DNA from: Dryocola sp032000125
GTDB lineage: Bacteria; Pseudomonadota; Gammaproteobacteria; Enterobacterales; Enterobacteriaceae
Length of the DNA stretch: 64,000 bases
Direction: 5' to 3'
Assembly (NCBI GenBank): GCA_032000125.1
Contig: DAMALH010000003.1
Coordinates: 100,430-164,429 of the forward strand
In this document: positions 1-6,788 of the stretch, piece by piece
Numbering within the stretch: position 1 is the stretch's first letter
Layout: each line of letters begins with the position of its first letter
The notes under the pieces: model-generated
Seen by the model: the letters and a program-made list of their open reading frames with translations, nothing else
What the model was told of the DNA's origin: nothing
The model's database searches: none
Translations under genes and position numbers: made by a program

Positions 1-80
1 AAACCGTTGCCTGGTACGATAACGAATATGGATTTGTCTCGCAGCTGGTTCGCGTTCTGGATACCGTGGCAAAACACTAG
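1..80 (+). CDS. gapC: Glyceraldehyde-3-phosphate dehydrogenase, C-terminal end (partial)
   Basis: The window opens inside a gene; read from base 3 the frame gives TVAWYDNEYGFVSQLVRVLD and ends at a TAG at 78-80. The WYDNEYGF block is the conserved C-terminal signature of NAD-dependent GAPDH. The gene is named gapC rather than gapA because it lies near aldA, as gapC does in E. coli; that is inference from context. Here at least the last 25 codons are open, so nothing indicates decay as in E. coli K-12, but the 5' part is outside the window. Confidence 0.75.
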   Translation, partial: TVAWYDNEYGFVSQLVRVLDTVAKH

Positions 81-90
81 CAATAACTTT

Positions 91-118
91 CCCTCTCCCT
101 ATGTGGAGAGGGATATTT
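91..118 (+). terminator. Rho-independent terminator of gapC
   Basis: Arms CCCTCTCC (91-98) and GGAGAGGG (105-112) form an 8-bp stem with a six-base loop, followed by ATATTTTA. It sits between two converging genes (gapC and the ABC ATPase ending at 118). Confidence 0.75.
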
Positions 119-1176
119 TAGTTAATCCGCGCCCCGCTTTGCTCGTCGAACAAATGTGCCTGGCGCACGTCCGGCAGCAGTTGCAGCTCGCTTCCCGGCT
201 TCGTTTGCACCCGGTCACGAAATACGGCTATCGCCTTTTGCTTACCAATATTCAGCGCGATTTGCGTTTCCGCACCGGTAGGTTCCACCACGTTCACTTC
301 TGCCGCCACGCCGCCCTGGGTGACCTGGGAAAAATGTTCAGGCCTGACGCCGTACAACACTCTTTTACCCTGAGCTGCGGCGGGAACGTTAATCAACGGC
401 AGGCGCAGCCCGTCATCGGTAACCACAGATTCACGCTCAATCCGCCCGCTAAGCAGGTTCATAGACGGCGAGCCGATAAAGCTTGCCACAAACGCGTTGC
501 GCGGCCTGTCATACAGCTCAAGCGGCGTGCCCACCTGTTCAATTACGCCATCTTTTAGCACCACTATTCTGTCGGCCATCGTCATTGCTTCAACCTGATC
601 GTGGGTGACGTAGACCATAGTGGCGTTCAGCCGCTGGTGAAGCGCCTTAATTTCGGTTCGCATCTCGACGCGTAACTTTGCATCCAGGTTCGAAAGAGGC
701 TCATCGAACAAAAACACGCGAGGATTACGTAAAATAGCGCGCCCCATCGCCACTCGCTGACGCTGCCCGCCGGAGAGCTGTCCGGGTTTACGTTTCAGCA
801 ACGCGGATAAGCCAAGCGTGATGGCAACCTGCGCCACGCGTTCATCAATCACGGTTTTTTTCACGCCCTGCATCTTAAGCGAGAAGCCGAGGTTATCCGC
901 CACCGACATATGCGGATAAAGCGCATAGTTCTGAAAAACCATCGCGATATTACGCGCCTGCGGAGAAATATCGTTAATGACCTCGCCATCGAGCGCAATT
1001 TCGCCATCGCTGATACTTTCCAGACCTGCAATCATGCGCAGCAGCGTGGATTTCCCGCAGCCGGATGGCCCGACGAGCGCAACAAACTCCCCTTCGCGAA
1101 TGGTTAAATCCAGCCCTTTGATAATCACGTTATCTTCATAACGCTTGTGAATATTGCTTAACGTAATGGTCGTCAT
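118..1176 (-). CDS. Sugar-type ABC importer, ATP-binding subunit (MalK/UgpC family)
   Basis: This 352-residue cytoplasmic ATPase powers the importer encoded by the next three genes. Visible motifs are Walker A GPSGCGKST (36-44), Q-loop near 82, signature LSGGQRQR (134-141), Walker B VFLFDEP (154-160) and the switch His in VTHDQ (H192). The remaining ~120 residues are the TOBE/regulatory domain typical of MalK, UgpC and MsmK. It is the last gene of a five-gene minus-strand operon; only three bases separate it from the permease gene upstream. The family is certain, but the substrate is not readable from this subunit, since such ATPases are often shared between importers. Confidence 0.93.
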   Translation of the reverse strand: MTTITLSNIHKRYEDNVIIKGLDLTIREGEFVALVGPSGCGKSTLLRMIAGLESISDGEIALDGEVINDISPQARNIAMVFQNYALYPHMSVADNLGFSLKMQGVKKTVIDERVAQVAITLGLSALLKRKPGQLSGGQRQRVAMGRAILRNPRVFLFDEPLSNLDAKLRVEMRTEIKALHQRLNATMVYVTHDQVEAMTMADRIVVLKDGVIEQVGTPLELYDRPRNAFVASFIGSPSMNLLSGRIERESVVTDDGLRLPLINVPAAAQGKRVLYGVRPEHFSQVTQGGVAAEVNVVEPTGAETQIALNIGKQKAIAVFRDRVQTKPGSELQLLPDVRQAHLFDEQSGARIN

Positions 1177-1179
1177 TGC

Positions 1180-2043
1180 TCAATCCTTCAGACCGCCAGC
1201 GGTCAGGCCGTGAACCAGATAGCGCCGCACCAGCAGCGTAAACGCCACTACCGGCAGCATAACCAGCGTGCCGCTGGCGGCTATCTTGCTCCACTCCCAG
1301 CCTTCATACTGGAGAAAATTAACGATTGCCACCGGAGCCGTAACGGCCTGGGTGCGCGTCAGGATCAGGGCGTAAAAGAAATCGTTCCACGAGAAGATGA
1401 AACACAGAATGGCCGTTGCCGCGAGTCCCGGCGCAACCAGCGGCAGCGTGATGGTCCAGAAGGTACGCCAGATAGAGCAGCCGTCAAGCCAGGCCGCTTC
1501 TTCAAGCGCTGCAGGCACCGCGGTAAAAAAGGTTTGCATCAGCCAGATAACAATGGCCAGGTTGAAGGTCAGATAAACGATGGCAAGGCCAAGTACCGTG
1601 TCCTGCAAACCGAGCCAGCGCCACGCAAGATAAAACGGAATGGTAAACGCAATCGGCGGCGCCATGCGGGTTACCAGAATCCACAGCGCTACGTGTCCGC
1701 GTCCCGGAAACTGCCAGCGCGTTAAAACCCATGCCGCAGGAACGCCGATAATCAGCGACAGTCCTGTAGAAAGTGTGCTGACCAGCAGGCTGTTGCCAAA
1801 CGAATGCAGAAAAGTCCCCTGCCAAAGCGAGCGAAACGCATCAAGCGTTGGCGTAAACCACAGCGTTAAATCAAACGCTTCCATCGCCGGGCGAAACGCC
1901 ATGATCACCATCCATAAAAACGGTGACAGCACGGCAAGCAGTAACAGCCATGTCAGCACTTCCCGGCCGCCGCGCAGGCGAAACGGCTTACGTCTGCGCA
2001 CGGACACCTCGTTAATATTCTCAAGCATCAGTTTTTCGCTCAT
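1180..2043 (-). CDS. Sugar-type ABC importer, inner-membrane permease (MalG/UgpE family)
   Basis: This 287-residue integral membrane protein has about six hydrophobic segments and the EAA loop typical of importer permeases (EEAAWLDGCSIWRTF, then LPLVAPG), which contacts the ATPase. It is the second permease of the heterodimer. Its start overlaps the end of the upstream permease gene by 23 bp, which suggests translational coupling. The family resemblance is to carbohydrate, glycerol-phosphate and polyol permeases rather than the SsuC/TauC sulfonate type, which is notable given the TauD-like enzyme in the same operon. Confidence 0.92.
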   Translation of the reverse strand: MSEKLMLENINEVSVRRRKPFRLRGGREVLTWLLLLAVLSPFLWMVIMAFRPAMEAFDLTLWFTPTLDAFRSLWQGTFLHSFGNSLLVSTLSTGLSLIIGVPAAWVLTRWQFPGRGHVALWILVTRMAPPIAFTIPFYLAWRWLGLQDTVLGLAIVYLTFNLAIVIWLMQTFFTAVPAALEEAAWLDGCSIWRTFWTITLPLVAPGLAATAILCFIFSWNDFFYALILTRTQAVTAPVAIVNFLQYEGWEWSKIAASGTLVMLPVVAFTLLVRRYLVHGLTAGGLKD

Positions 2044-2926
2044 CGCTCCACCCCGCTTTGCCCACGATATAGCTCAACACGAATACCCCCACGAGAATGA
2101 CCACCGCAATCGCGCTGCCATATCCCCAGTACGAGAAATTAAACGCCTGAATAAAACCGTAATAGTTAGTAACCTCCGTCACCGAACCCGGCCCGCCGTC
2201 GGTTAGCACATAAATCAGCGGAAAAGCCTTGAAGCTGTCGATAAGCCTGAACAGCGCGCAGACCACCAGCACCGGTTTGATATATGGCAGCACGATATAG
2301 CGGAAAATGTTACCCGGCGTAGCGCCATCGAGGCTTGCCGCCTCCAGCGGATCTTTGGGGATCATCTGCAGCGCGGCCAGCACCATCAGCATGGTAAACG
2401 GAAACCACTGCCAGATATCCGCCGCCACAATGGCCCACAGCGCGGTGGCTGGATTAGCAATAAGCGAAGGCAGCGTTATTCCCCACATCTCTAATACCTG
2501 ATGCAGCGGGCTAATATCAGGGGTATAAATTATCTTCCAGATAAGCGCTACAATAATCGGCGGCAGAACCATTGGAATAAGAAATAACGTTCTGGCGGTA
2601 TGTAGCCAGGCCGATGCACCGTTGAGTAATACCGCAAGGCCCAGCCCAATGGCTACCTGAAATAACACGCTAACCAGCGACATTTTTAATTGCGTGACCA
2701 CGGAATTAAGGAATCGCGGATCCTCCAGAAGCTGGCGATAATTAATTAACGGGTCGCTAAACTCAAAAGTCGCCTGGGGATTAGTCAGGCTTAACGGCGT
2801 TAAGCTTGTGATGAATAATGCGCCAGCCGGTAATAACGTAATTACTGCCAGCACCACCAGCGACGGCAGCAATCCCGCCAGGTAAGCATTCCGCCGCTGG
2901 CTGCGCCAGTTAATATTAGCGTGCAT
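2021..2926 (-). CDS. Sugar-type ABC importer, inner-membrane permease (MalF/UgpA family)
   Basis: This 301-residue permease has an N-terminal anchor helix near residues 14-37 and further membrane segments. The EAA loop reads LEAASLDGATPGNIF followed by LPYIKP. It pairs with the product of the overlapping downstream gene. AAGGAG lies a few bases before the ATG at 2926. It is nine bases downstream of the binding-protein gene, in the usual order binding protein, MalF-like, MalG-like, ATPase. Confidence 0.92.
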   Translation of the reverse strand: MHANINWRSQRRNAYLAGLLPSLVVLAVITLLPAGALFITSLTPLSLTNPQATFEFSDPLINYRQLLEDPRFLNSVVTQLKMSLVSVLFQVAIGLGLAVLLNGASAWLHTARTLFLIPMVLPPIIVALIWKIIYTPDISPLHQVLEMWGITLPSLIANPATALWAIVAADIWQWFPFTMLMVLAALQMIPKDPLEAASLDGATPGNIFRYIVLPYIKPVLVVCALFRLIDSFKAFPLIYVLTDGGPGSVTEVTNYYGFIQAFNFSYWGYGSAIAVVILVGVFVLSYIVGKAGWSDERKTDA

Positions 2927-2935
2927 ACTCGCTCC

Positions 2936-4270
2936 TTAAATCTTCGCGCCCGCGCGTTTCAGGTCGGCAATAGAAGCGGTTTGCGCCTGCTGCATCGCCT
3001 GTTTTGCTGAAAGCTGGCCGGAGACAATCAGCGCAATCGCCTTATTGAGTTGCTGATCGACCTGCGGATAAACATCCACCGTGCGGTATTTCATGTAGCC
3101 GCCCTGCGCTGCCCGGTCCATAGCGTTTAGCGACAGTTCGGCCAAATCCACGCCGTTGATGATTTGCTTGCTGCGATAGGCTGACGAAGTGATATCGCTG
3201 CGGCGGGTTGGCGAACCGTAGCCGGCCTGAATGGCGCGCTGGGTAACCGGCCTGGAAAGCGCCCACTGGATAAACGCCCAGGCGGCCTCTTTGTTTTTCG
3301 ACCCTGCCGGAATACCCAGCCCGTGCACCGCCATGCCGGGGAAGCGTCCTGCCGGACCCTGCACCATCTGCCCAAAGCCCGCCGTTTTCAGCGTGCGGGA
3401 AGAAGCCGGATCGCCTAGTTGCGCAAGGTAGGCCAGGCTGGAATCGGAGAAGTTAACCCGCCCAAGCTTCAGCGCCTGCGTAGACTGGTCGGCGCTGTAA
3501 GTCAGCCCGCCGTTTGGCCCGAACTCGCGAATCAGGCGGGCAAAGTAATCGGCTGCCGCCACCGCTTCCGGCGTATCGAGCGTCGGGAACAGATCGTCAG
3601 GCGGATTGCGGAAGACATTGCCGCCAAAGGCCTGCAGATAGGGAATAAAGGTCCAGCCGTAGTGGCTGTCCGTCACATAGCCCGCAACGCGCTGCTTTTT
3701 ATTGACCGCCTGCAGGACCTTGACCAAATCGTCGGTAGTGTCCGGGAAGGTGAAGCCTGCTTCGGTCACCAGGTCAAAACGTGACGAGCCCGCCAGCATG
3801 CCTTCCACCACCCACGGAATACCGTAAAGTTTGCCGTCCCGTCCGGTTTCCGGCGCGATTCCACCCTGCAGGAAATCGTGCACATCCCACTGCGGGCTGG
3901 TGAGGTTAGGGTTAGCGATAAACTCATCAAGCGGCGTTAACCAGCCGGAATTAATCCAGCGGCTGCTGTAGATAAAGGTTACGTTTACCACATCATAGGC
4001 GGCGCCTTTAGTGGATAGTTCCAGATCCGCACGCTGGTTGTATACCGGGAAAGAAGGCGTATCAAGGTTCACCTTTATGCCGGTGAGCGCCTCAAATTCC
4101 GGCAGCCACTGACGCAATAAAGTGGGATACGCGGTGCTAAACGTTGAGACATTCAGCGTTACGCCATCGTATTTTTTTGCTCCGTTTGCGCCACGAGCAA
4201 AGGCTGGCACCATGGCGTACACCCCAAAGGCCGCCATCGCCTTTAACAAATCCCGACGTTGCATCATCAT
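2936..4270 (-). CDS. ABC importer solute-binding protein with Tat-like signal
   Basis: This 444-residue extracellular binding protein of the MalE-like cluster (SBP_bac_1 type) is expected to deliver substrate to the two permeases. The N-terminus reads MMMQRRDLLKAM and then a hydrophobic stretch ending near AFARGA; the RRDLLK pattern matches the twin-arginine export motif, so folded export by Tat is likely rather than Sec. The body shows the usual alternation of the family, for example GIPWVVEGML and AAWAFIQWALS near the C-terminus. It is the second gene of the operon, 22 bp after the dioxygenase. The substrate is unknown; a sulfonated or sulfated sugar or polyol is a hypothesis based on operon context only. 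Confidence 0.9.
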   Translation of the reverse strand: MMMQRRDLLKAMAAFGVYAMVPAFARGANGAKKYDGVTLNVSTFSTAYPTLLRQWLPEFEALTGIKVNLDTPSFPVYNQRADLELSTKGAAYDVVNVTFIYSSRWINSGWLTPLDEFIANPNLTSPQWDVHDFLQGGIAPETGRDGKLYGIPWVVEGMLAGSSRFDLVTEAGFTFPDTTDDLVKVLQAVNKKQRVAGYVTDSHYGWTFIPYLQAFGGNVFRNPPDDLFPTLDTPEAVAAADYFARLIREFGPNGGLTYSADQSTQALKLGRVNFSDSSLAYLAQLGDPASSRTLKTAGFGQMVQGPAGRFPGMAVHGLGIPAGSKNKEAAWAFIQWALSRPVTQRAIQAGYGSPTRRSDITSSAYRSKQIINGVDLAELSLNAMDRAAQGGYMKYRTVDVYPQVDQQLNKAIALIVSGQLSAKQAMQQAQTASIADLKRAGAKI

Positions 4271-4292
4271 GTTCCTTTTTTATTATGGAGAA

Positions 4293-5228
4293 TCAGGCGA
4301 CGGCGCTGACGGGAGATTGCGGCTCCGGTCGGGAAACCGTTCTGCTGCGGCTGCCGTCAACGGCAACGGCGGCATCACCTTCGATGGTGACGCGGCGCAC
4401 CAGACGCGGCTGGGTGCCATAGTCATTAACGGCGTAATGCTGCGTCGCACGGTTATCCCAGATAACCACGTCGTCCTGCTGCCAGCGCCAGCGCACGGTG
4501 TTTTCCAGTTGAATAACGCGGGCTTGCAGCAGTTCAAAAAGGCGGGAAGATTCGCGGCTGCTAAAGCCGGAAAGACGCTTGAAGAAATGGCCCAGCAGTA
4601 AGGCTTTCTCACCGCTTACGGGATGCACGTGAACCACCGGATGCTCGGCTTCATAAACGGCAGAAACAAACACTTTGCGATGATGATCCAGACGCTGCTG
4701 TTCTGCCACCAGGCGCTCGGCGCCGTAGTCATAATCATTGCTGTGCACCGCACGCAGATTTTCCACAAAGCGCTTTAACTCTTCCGGTAAGTTTTCGTAT
4801 GCGGTAACGGTATTGGCCCAGACGGTATCGCCGCCGTAGGCCGGGATGGTTACCCCACGCAGGATAGAAATTTTTGGGAAGGCTTCTACAAAGGTTACGT
4901 CGGTATGCCAGGAATCCGCGCGGCCACCGCCTTTAGACGCATCGAGTTCAAACAGTTTTGTACCGGCTGGCGACGGAACGGTAGGATGAGCCACCACTTT
5001 GCCAAATCGCGCGCCAAATGCCTGATGCGTTTCATCTGTTAATTGCGTCTGCTTACGGAAAAAGAGGACCTTATATTTCACCAGCGCGGCCTCTATTTGC
5101 GAAAAGGTTTCCGCATCAATCTCGGGCGTTATTTTAACATCCAAAATTTCGGCACCGATATTACCGGCAACGCGGCGAATGGACAGACCGGGAAATTCAG
5201 CATCGACCTGAGAGGAATTAATCGTCAT
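4293..5228 (-). CDS. TauD/TfdA-family Fe(II)/2-oxoglutarate-dependent dioxygenase
   Basis: This 311-residue enzyme has the complete iron triad: HxD in SWHTDVTF (H108, D110) and the distal His in WDNRATQHYA (H264), with R279 placed like the 2-oxoglutarate-binding Arg of TauD. Family members hydroxylate the carbon next to a sulfonate or sulfate, releasing sulfite or sulfate, and most serve sulfur scavenging. It closely resembles E. coli TauD (283 residues) but has a longer N-terminus and a Ser/Pro-rich C-terminal tail. It is the first gene of an operon that continues into a sugar-type rather than a sulfonate-type ABC importer, so taurine is unlikely to be the only candidate substrate. A TATACT -10-like box lies about 35 bp upstream. 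Confidence 0.9.
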   Translation of the reverse strand: MTINSSQVDAEFPGLSIRRVAGNIGAEILDVKITPEIDAETFSQIEAALVKYKVLFFRKQTQLTDETHQAFGARFGKVVAHPTVPSPAGTKLFELDASKGGGRADSWHTDVTFVEAFPKISILRGVTIPAYGGDTVWANTVTAYENLPEELKRFVENLRAVHSNDYDYGAERLVAEQQRLDHHRKVFVSAVYEAEHPVVHVHPVSGEKALLLGHFFKRLSGFSSRESSRLFELLQARVIQLENTVRWRWQQDDVVIWDNRATQHYAVNDYGTQPRLVRRVTIEGDAAVAVDGSRSRTVSRPEPQSPVSAVA

Positions 5229-5360
5229 AACGGCGGGCCTTTAAATGTTAAGTGGACTCGCAGTATAGAAACAGCAAATTAACAATTAAAAGAATCGATA
5301 CTTATATGGATAGAATTTTTTTCTGGCAAAGCTAAGTTAATTTATCGCTAAGGATTGGGG

Positions 5361-5390
5361 ATAAAAAGCAACCCTCAGAAAGAGGGTTGT
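5361..5390 (-). terminator. Terminator of yncE, distal copy of a duplicated stem-loop
   Basis: On the minus strand ACAACCCTCTTTCTGAGGG forms a stable stem-loop (5369-5390) and runs into GCTTTTTAT (5361-5368), an ordinary Rho-independent terminator. An identical 22-base copy lies at 5532-5553, next to the yncE stop codon, with a repeat element between the two. The arrangement suggests that the original terminator was split by insertion and its stem-loop duplicated. Confidence 0.75.
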
Positions 5391-5531
5391 CAGATTGCTG
5401 ACAAAAAAGGAAAAAGCGTGGTTTTTCCTTCTTTGTGACGATCGGCCGAAAATCAATGAATTGATTTTCCTTGTTTTTAAATGACGGCGCCTTTTAGTTT
5501 TATCGCACTGGAAGGTTTGTCATCGGTTACA
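5391..5531. mobile_element. Miniature insertion element, copy A (inside the yncE terminator)
   Basis: This 141-bp non-coding block is closely similar to 28553-28692. It has fixed ends (left CAGATTGCTGACAAA, right TTTGTCAT followed by eight bases ending in CA), so TGACAAA/TTTGTCA form short terminal inverted repeats. It contains a strong hairpin (AAGGAAAAA, GCGTGG, TTTTTCCTT near 5408-5432) and a second one (GAAAATCA, ATGAAT, TGATTTTC near 5448-5470). It is bounded on both sides by an identical 22-bp stem-loop that is not shared with the other copy, as a target-site duplication would be. It has no coding capacity, so it would have to be moved by a transposase elsewhere. Confidence 0.7.
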
Positions 5532-5553
5532 CAACCCTCAGAAAGAGGGTTGT
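5532..5553. repeat. Proximal copy of the duplicated 22-bp terminator stem-loop
   Basis: CAACCCTCAGAAAGAGGGTT plus GT, identical to 5369-5390. The flanking bases differ (a before and g after, against g and c), so the duplication is exactly the palindrome. It lies 12 bp downstream of the yncE stop. Confidence 0.8.
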
Positions 5554-5565
5554 GTAAGGCAGAAA

Positions 5566-6639
5566 TTATTTAAAGCTAATACGCACCACATCATCCGGGC
5601 TGGTTGGTTCTTTATCACGCGAACCCGGCTGTTTCACGCTGACAAACAGCGTCTGGCCGTCATCAGACAATGCAAGACTGTTCGGATGCGTTGGGGTATC
5701 GATGGTGTTAAGCACCCTGTAGGTTTTTGCATCAATCACGCTGACTTTACCCGACTCGCGGTGCGTGACGTATACCTCGTTGCGCTGGGCGTTATACAGC
5801 ACGGCCAGGGAAACCGGCAGCTCAATTTTTTTCAGCACTTTGCCGTTTTGGGTATCGACCACCAGCAGCTGCGGCGATTTTGAATCGGTGATAAACGCGC
5901 GGTGGCTGGCCGTATCCAGGCTCAGATTCAGATAGAAATGCTCGCCTTGCTGGTCGAGTTTATGACGGGAGATAACTTTGTTTGTCGCAGTATCGATAAC
6001 GATAAATTCGTTGTCTGCATTGGTCATGTAAATGCGCGAGGCTTTAGCATCGATAGCCAGACCGGTCGCAGATTTACCTAAACCTTCAATGGTCGCGCGC
6101 AGCGTCAGATTATCGCCATCCACGACCCACAGCACGCTTGATGCGCCCAGCCCGCCAACGTAAAGGGTATTCGTCGCTTCATTAACCACCAGCTCACGCG
6201 GCGCAAACGGACGCACTTCTTTCGTACGTTTACGCTCATCCAGCACCAGAGATTTCTTCACTTCGCCAGTTTTCACATCAACCGCGGTCAGCGCGCTGCT
6301 AGTGGTGTTGCCGAGGAACAGCGTGCCCGTAATGTGATTCACCGCCATGCCGAACGGCTTCAGGTTATTGTGGATGGCCTGAGTGATTTCAAGCGTAGCC
6401 GGGTCAAGGCGATAAACTACCCCGCCCTTATCCATCTTACGGCTCTGAGACGTCGCCACGTACAGCGCAGAAGGCTCGCCGGTAATGGCCATCTCATAGG
6501 CACCTTTACCTACCGGTTTACGCTCAAGGGTGAAATTTGTATCGGCAAACAGCGAGGTGGAAAAGAGGAAGGTAGAAAGCGCAAGCACGGGTAAAACGCG
6601 ACGTTTAGCCTGCGCGCAAGAGTCCATTGAAGAAAACAT
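5566..6639 (-). CDS. yncE: YncE, periplasmic seven-bladed beta-propeller protein
   Basis: The 357-residue product matches E. coli YncE (353 residues) through most of its length, for example GKGAYEMA, YVATSQSRKMDKGGVVYR, LKPFGMA, RPFAPRELV and THPNSLALSDDGQTLFVSV. It is a YVTN-type propeller with an N-terminal signal sequence cleaved near SLFADT. E. coli YncE is an iron-repressed periplasmic protein reported to bind DNA; its role is unsettled. AGGGAGA precedes the ATG. Two Fur boxes lie just upstream (6669-6717), fitting Fur repression. Here it sits next to aldA, unlike in E. coli, where it is near yncD and ansP. Confidence 0.93.
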   Translation of the reverse strand: MFSSMDSCAQAKRRVLPVLALSTFLFSTSLFADTNFTLERKPVGKGAYEMAITGEPSALYVATSQSRKMDKGGVVYRLDPATLEITQAIHNNLKPFGMAVNHITGTLFLGNTTSSALTAVDVKTGEVKKSLVLDERKRTKEVRPFAPRELVVNEATNTLYVGGLGASSVLWVVDGDNLTLRATIEGLGKSATGLAIDAKASRIYMTNADNEFIVIDTATNKVISRHKLDQQGEHFYLNLSLDTASHRAFITDSKSPQLLVVDTQNGKVLKKIELPVSLAVLYNAQRNEVYVTHRESGKVSVIDAKTYRVLNTIDTPTHPNSLALSDDGQTLFVSVKQPGSRDKEPTSPDDVVRISFK

Positions 6640-6668
6640 AAATCTCCCTATGTGGGCGGGTTAATAGT

Positions 6669-6717
6669 GGTAATGATTATCATTATCCTCAAGGAAAAGT
6701 AAATAATTATCATTAAC
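6669..6717 (-). promoter_or_regulatory. Two Fur boxes in the yncE promoter
   Basis: Box 1 (6669-6687), read on the minus strand, is GATAATGATAATCATTACC, 18 of 19 matches to the Fur consensus. Box 2 (6699-6717) is GTTAATGATAATTATTTAC, 15 of 19. Both lie 30-80 bp upstream of the yncE start, a position suited to repression in iron-replete cells. Confidence 0.88.
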
Positions 6718-6746
6718 AAATTAACAACGGGCGATCCCGGTGTTGG

Positions 6747-6779
6747 CCCTCCTTCTCCCCCGCGCAGGAAGAAGGAGGG
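6747..6779 (-). terminator. Hairpin after aldA
   Basis: CCCTCCTTCT (6747-6756) pairs with AGAAGGAGGG (6770-6779) over a 13-base loop, just downstream of the aldA stop. There is no clear T-run, so it may be an mRNA-stabilising hairpin or a Rho-assisted end rather than a classical terminator. Confidence 0.5.
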
Positions 6780-6788
6780 CTGCAAGGC

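Noticed and set aside
7..558. A 183-codon + strand frame at the window start
   Set aside because: It lies antisense to the ABC ATPase gene, has no ribosome site or recognisable domain, and contains the gapC 3' end in another frame. Shadow frame.
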